64,000 bases of DNA, taken from contig NC_088200.1 of the NCBI RefSeq assembly GCF_028769735.1, positions 66,284,061 through 66,348,060 on the forward strand, given 5' to 3'. Source of the DNA: Zonotrichia leucophrys gambelii. Its lineage: Eukaryota > Chordata > Aves > Passeriformes > Passerellidae. The notes under the pieces were generated by a model. The model did not search any database. It was given only the letters and a program-made list of their open reading frames with translations, and was not told the origin of the DNA. The translations under genes were made by a program, and so were the position numbers. Below are positions 58,735 to 64,000 of this stretch, piece by piece (the stretch's first letter is position 1; every line of letters starts with the position of its first letter).

Positions 58735-59299
58735 TGCCTCTTTTGAAGGCTTCACCTGCAGAATGGCAAAACATGGAATTCAATTTATACTTCAGATTTT
58801 CAATTTTTTGCATGTCTTATGCATGGATTCTTTTAATGGTGTGGGGTAATTGGGTAATTCTTGAAGTCCCATTCATTTCTATGATTTCTCTACTGAACTT
58901 CACCTTAAAAGATTACCTGCAACTTTATTAACTGGAAAGGCTATGTTGTTTCCGATTTATTTTTAAGCAATCTAAACAATGTGAAGCTTGGTATATATAT
59001 ATCATGTTACTTGGATAGTAACATGACAGGTCACAGGACTGCACACATTCCAGTATTGTAGTAATTGAAATTCTTCAACCCAGAGCAACTGCTTCGCTGA
59101 ACTGAGGTGAAACCATATTTAGCCACATGAAATAGCACTGTTAACTCTGTTAGAAAAAGCACTGTTAACCCTCTTACTCCCAGAACTTTACCAGCCAAGG
59201 ATGGACAATACCAAATTAGAGTTCAGGAATGCCAGTACTAAAACTGAGTAAGCACTTTACAAACCCTGTCCAAGAAGTGTACCCAGCTACATGCCTACA
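58735..59299. other. Unassigned AT-rich DNA
   Basis: No gene recognised. A TATATATAT string lies near 58992. Confidence 0.45.
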
Positions 59300-59440
59300 A
59301 AATCACAGAATCACAGAATCACCTGAACTGGGAGGGACACACAAGGATCACCCAAAGTCCAACTCCTGGCCCTGCACAGAACAGACTCAAGAATCAAACA
59401 TGTGATAGGAGCATTGTCCAAACATTTCTTGAACTCTGGA
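59300..59440 (-). mobile_element. CR1 LINE 3' end, minus strand
   Basis: The plus strand starts with AATCACAGAATCACAGAATCACCTG, the complement of the CR1 terminal repeat. It continues GGAGGGACACACAAGGATCA, CAACTCCTGGCCCTGCACAG, GCATTGTCCAAACATTTCTTGAACTC. It is a short 5'-truncated copy of a different CR1 subfamily from those at 24611 and 33317. Confidence 0.85.
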
Positions 59441-61264
59441 AAGCATTCACTTCTCCAGTATTTTATAGCTTGAGCTCTGCCATTTGCATTTCTTTTGCCA
59501 ATAAGTATTAATAAAATAACATATTAGTTTGCTTTTTCTCTAATTCAGTGTATCAATTGCATTTGCTTTTTCCACTGTAATTATTCTGGGACAGAGGTAC
59601 CTATTATTAAGCTAATATAATAAAACCATAAACTTCTCTGTTATGTATTATACTGTAATAAATACCAAAATATTCAATTATACATGAAATCTATGAGTAA
59701 TTCATATTGGCATAAAAAATATTTTGGAGGAACACTTGCCCCCAGAAACATATTTTTTCTATGGTATTGGCAAGAGATACAGAACCACCAGCTTAGAAAA
59801 TAATTCATGTAACACTTTACATCACTAAAAACTTGCAATGAAAAATCAGAAGGGATGGAAATGAAAGCAAAAAAATACCTGAGTCCAAAAATCTTGTGTA
59901 TAATTTGACTAGCATGCACTACCCACACCAGCAGAAGTTAGTATGCTAAAGAGGCTTGTGGTCGGTTTTTTTAAGCCTTTGCCAAGAAAAACAACTGGAA
60001 GTATCCGGCAGACTTCTAGGAGTCTGCTGACAGCAGGTTACGGGCTACTGCTATATTTATAGACAGCTGAGAAATACTTTTTTTTGGAAGACAGCTGCTA
60101 GGAGACAAAATGTGCAGGAATACATACCTTCTCTGGAAAATTTGTGTGGGTAATTTGAATTTATGATCGAAACTCTTTTAAAAATGGCAGAATTTTCTTG
60201 CATGCAATTGTGTCTCTTGTACAAGCTAGTATCCAGCATTCCTGTCCATAGGATTCAGTGCGTTTTGGTAATGATTTCTTTTGCCATGAACGAGACTAGA
60301 GATGGCTCCCTTCTTCTGTCCCGCTGTCCTGCATTCTCTGCATTTTAAAACTATACATCTCATATTGCTCAGCCTTCCACACTGTGAAATAGAATCTACT
60401 TCACTTTTCAATAATTGTCTCATATCTGCTAATTGATTTTCCTGAGCCCCAACCCTTATTCATCTAAACTTTGATATGTAGAACAAGTCTTCCCTATTAA
60501 TCTGTTTTATGTGGGCAAAGGGAGCATTTTTTTTTTAAGAATGAAAAAATTTAGTTCTTTTGCAATAGGGTAGCTCTCCCAAGGCGAACAAAATCTATCA
60601 AACAGGATGTGAGTAATTTCCTTGATGGTGATAATGGTATCCATAGAAAGAATGCCTGAAGATTTGGCTTTAGATTGATTCAATGATAATCTCCATCTGA
60701 TTTTGCTTTCCAAACAAATAAAGACCTGCATCTGTATTTCCAATATCTAAGAAATGTCTTTGCATCTAATCACGAGAAAATTATTTTTAAGCTATTTTTT
60801 TCAGTAAAATCTTGATGTTAAAAATTTACAGGTAGCTATTTTTCCTCCTCTTCCTGTCCATATGATGCTGCCCAAGGTAATCCCTTCTGGATAAAATGGT
60901 CAGGCAGCTGTGTCTGCTGGCGCCTGTTTCAGGTAGATGGGAGAAATTCTGTGGTATCTTTGATTCATTTCCTCTCCAATCCTTTTCAGATTCCTGCAAT
61001 TCAAGCTTGAGTTTTGACTGTTATTGAGTGTCTGGTAACAATAGTGTTTATTCATAGCCCGTTTATTTTGTTATGTTGTGCCTAATTTACCACAACTGAT
61101 TAGATGAAAATGCACATAAACCACAAATTTTGTTCAATAGTGATTTTTTGCCTTGGTTGTCCTGCTTGGAAGAGCTTTAATTTATTCAGTGTCACTTTCT
61201 TCCACATCAATTTGTAAATGGCTATCAGTGTTCCAAAGACCTATTATTTACAAGGTGCTTCTGG
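59441..61264. other. Unassigned AT-rich DNA
   Basis: No gene or mobile element recognised up to the LTR at 61265. Confidence 0.45.
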
Positions 61265-61777
61265 TAGCAGGCTCTGAGCTGGCTAGGGCCCCGTGGCGGG
61301 CTGAGGCTTAACAGCGGCGATTGCTGAGTCATGATGAGACAGCAAAATAAGCGCCTCTCGAACCCTAGCTTATCTCTGTAACCCCATAGATACCTTCTCC
61401 CCTAACCCTTACTATTGGACAAGTTTGGACCCTTAAACCCTACAAAAAGGAGTTGTTTTAGCCCATTTGGCAGAAGAGCTGTCGCTGGAGCCTTTCCTAG
61501 ACCCCTCAATAAACCATCGCTGTGGAGCGCCAGGACCTCCTTGTCCTCTCTCGCATCTGCTTCCATCCCTAGCCCTCTGGTGCTCTGGCAAGCACAAGCT
61601 GAAGTCCTAAGAGACTGATAATCACTAAAGAGCTGAAATCCACTGAGCTTGCCAAAGGTAGCCACAGCTTTGGGTGGCGTGGGTATTGGGGCACCCTGTC
61701 TCCAGGAGGGACTGAGTTACCCAGATGGGACGGCCTTGCTCGGGGATAAGCCTGATCTGAGGACCAGAGGTCCTTCA
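61265..61777 (+). mobile_element. ERV LTR, plus orientation, probably solo
   Basis: A GC-richer 513-bp block with a retroviral LTR layout. The U3-like start (GAGCTGGCTAGGGCCCCGTGGC) is followed by a weak TATA-type CCTACAAAAAGG near 61439 and a polyadenylation signal AATAAA at 61508-61513 in a CCCCTCAATAAACCATCGC context typical of avian ERVs. The R/U5 part contains CTGAAGTCCTAAGAGACTGAT and ends CCTTCA. CTTCTGG occurs immediately on both sides (61258-61264 and 61778-61784) and is the probable target-site duplication. The first two bases would then be TA, a mutated TG. Exact ends remain somewhat uncertain. The 60-87-codon frames within are not genes. Confidence 0.7.
61508..61513 (+). promoter_or_regulatory. 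LTR polyadenylation signal AATAAA
   Basis: AATAAA lies about 70 bases after the TATA-like string and before the R/U5 boundary region, as in functional LTRs. Confidence 0.6.
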
Positions 61778-62079
61778 CTTCTGGATTAGCTGGCCTTTAC
61801 CTGAATTACTGCCATGCTAGGTGTTTTTGTCTTCTCTTTTCTTCTTCATTTTACTTTGTGTTAGGTCTTTTCTTTCTCAGATAAATTCACATTTTTGTTC
61901 CTATCCTTCTGGCACCTATTTTTATTGAATACTTGATGCTGTTTAGCAAAAAACTTTCTACCAGTAACTATTTAGAAAACTTTATCTTTGATTTGGTACC
62001 TAGAAGTGTTCCAATTTCCTCATCAGTCCATTCTTTCTGCAACTCTCTTTAATGTCAAAGTAATTTAACTTAAATTAAA
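61778..62079. other. Unassigned DNA
   Basis: Begins with the right candidate duplication CTTCTGG. Nothing else recognised. Confidence 0.45.
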
Positions 62080-62175
62080 GAAAAAACAAACCAAAACAAA
62101 CAAAAAACCACCACTAACAAAAAAAGAATGCCAAAAAAACCCAACAACCAACCAACAACAACAACAAAAAAAAAG
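62080..62175. repeat. A/C-rich low-complexity tract
   Basis: AAACAAACC, AACAACC and CAACAACAA-type simple sequence, similar in composition to 17670-17885 but shorter. Confidence 0.85.
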
Positions 62176-64000
62176 CTCAATGAAAACAAAACTGTGGCTA
62201 CTAATTTACTTTTGACTGACAAAACAAAAAAAATTCTTTTTCAATGGAGGACTCTTCTTAGCTAGTCATCCTAAATCAGTGCGGTTTGTTCAATCATGCC
62301 CTCTCATCTTCTTGCTAACCAAATTAAAAATTCTCACTGAAAGAAAATTATTCTCCTCCCTCATAGAACTCAAAAGATTAATTCAAAGAACTCAAAGTAA
62401 TTGCTCCCATCAAGACTGACTCTTGTGTCATCACCTGGAAAAGGCAGCACCAGACGCAGTAATTGGAAAACAAAGTGATAAATTCAAACCAGTCACAGGA
62501 CACACTGCCACTTACGCGCCCTAAAAGGGAGACAGATGGCAGTCAGGGTGTGAGGAGGTGTGTAAAAGGCTGGTAAAGAGTTGTTCTGAGAAAAGGGAGA
62601 AGAAATTAATGTGTTGGGAAAATGTGGGAGGCACAGCTCTGTAGCTGGACGGACTTGGCTTCCCTGTGGAGTTATTTGGGATTTAGCTGTCAAGTGTTTA
62701 ACTTCCTGTTCTTCATAATTTTTTTGTCTTCTTCAGTAAGAGAGCAGGAAAGCTTGAGAAGAACATGAGGTGAGGTAAGATGTAGTCCTTTCATAAAAGT
62801 AAAAAAAATCAGATGTGAAGTGAGCATAAGAAAAGGGAAAGGATAGGGAGAAAGGTTATTTTAAAAGTAATAGAGAATATATAAATACATTATATGATAA
62901 CCAGCTGATCTACCATACTTTAGAAAATTGACTTTTATGAGGTTGGCAGAAATTTTTCATCAGGAATATTATCTTTTCTATCTGCAAGTGTAAAGGGATG
63001 ACAGCCAAACAACTGAAATTCCCCTCAGAACACTGATAATTCTATACTTTTTAATAGTAGTTTCTTTTGAGTTTATTAGTAGAAGTTACTTTTTAGAAGA
63101 AATTTGTAAGATGAGAATAGTGTAGGTAACATAAATTGCATACTGAGTTTTCAAGTAAATATTATTTTTCTGAATTTATGTCTATTATATAAAAAATCAT
63201 TATAAGAATTTTTCGTCTAGTAGGAAAGTAACAGCTGAGAAAACGAAATGAATTTTTAACTCATGTTGTGACATTACACGAGAAAAAAATCTTGAAGTGA
63301 ATATTCATTGTGTCAGATGAACAAGAAATTGAAATTTTTTACTATATGCAATTAAACAGCAAAGAAAAAAATATTTTCTCGCAAGATTTAAAACAAAATT
63401 TAAGAAATCTATTGCTGCAAACCATGGACAAGCTAACCAAAATGTTGGGTTTGTGCAGAATGGCTTGAGTATATAGTTATAATTAATTGCTATGAACTTG
63501 AAAATAAACACTGAGAAGCTCAAAAGATGGAAACAGCAGTGTTACTTGGAAACTTACGTTTCACTGGTTTTCAAAATTACGTAGGATAGCACTTCATTGA
63601 TTTGGCTTAAAAAGCAGAACACACAAATCTCTGTTTGGTGTGGTTTCTACCATTGTGTGATGTACATTAATTACGAGAATATTAATTTGAGTAATCTCAT
63701 TTTGCTTCTCTTAACCATACATTTACAATAGAGTGAAGGATATGTGAATGTGGTGATGGGACTTCGGATGCAAAATCTTTAGTGTCTTTTCTTCATCTCA
63801 CTTCCAAGCCCCCACTGGTGTGGCCTTCACATTCCCAATCAGACGCCAAGATAAGGGTTCAGGTTGAAGATGTCACTGCAATTGCATGGGTAAAGGATGG
63901 CCTCAGCAAAACTACAATCAGAGACACTTCTTACATCAGAAATAGGCTGGGCAGAACTGAGGGACAAAAGAGGCAGGAATGACATGTGCTTGTACACTTA
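62176..64000. other. Unassigned AT-rich DNA
   Basis: No gene, RNA or mobile element recognised to the end of the window. Confidence 0.45.

Overview
The window looks like non-coding chromosomal DNA from a bird, most likely a songbird. It is AT-rich and has no recognisable host exon, tRNA or rRNA gene. It carries several copies of the avian CR1 (LINE) retrotransposon and several long terminal repeats (LTRs) of types I recognise from passerine genomes. No repeat-library search was possible, so family names rest on remembered consensus features. Boundaries rest on TG...CA ends and target-site duplications (TSDs) where these could be read.

Layout. 1-8.6 kb is an accessory region built from LTR debris: an ERVL-like LTR (about 2745-3297), a GC-rich solo LTR on the minus strand (4411-5240, TSD AAATGC/TAATGC), a shortened LTR (5649-5885), and two related LTRs in direct orientation (6451-7519 and about 7660-8577). 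8.6-23.5 kb is anonymous AT-rich DNA with a 20-bp tandem repeat, an A/C-only tract and an AT palindrome. A clean solo LTR lies at 23562-23944 with a perfect TSD (TTAATC). A plus-strand CR1 follows (about 24611-25156), then a minus-strand CR1 (about 33317-33630) and an AACC microsatellite. Between 29 and 37.5 kb there is an unusual series of long, nearly perfect hairpins. 48.4-64 kb is again mostly anonymous, with a minus-strand LTR (50201-50658), a 145-bp repeat pair 7.2 kb apart, a perfect 18-bp hairpin (58694-58734), a CR1 3' end (59300-59440), a plus-strand LTR (61265-61777) and A/C-rich tracts.

The main genic object is a full-length endogenous retrovirus at 40006-47455. It has two 488-bp LTRs and flanking 6-bp duplications (GGGTTG/GGTTTG), and it is inserted inside an older minus-strand CR1 (39979-40005 continuing at 47462). 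In order it carries a leader with a candidate primer-binding site, gag (400 + 317 codons split by one in-frame TAA), a -1-frame dUTPase/pro remnant, reverse transcriptase, RNase H, integrase and env. Gag, dUTPase and integrase look class II (betaretrovirus-like). The env transmembrane part has a CX6CC motif of the alpharetrovirus/gammaretrovirus type.

The pol and env genes are destroyed by frameshifts, stops and a deletion that removes the protease and the front of reverse transcriptase. Gag is frameshift-free over 2.17 kb and has a single stop. The two LTRs differ at roughly 14% of positions by eye, so the preservation of gag beside a ruined pol is the most notable biological signal here.
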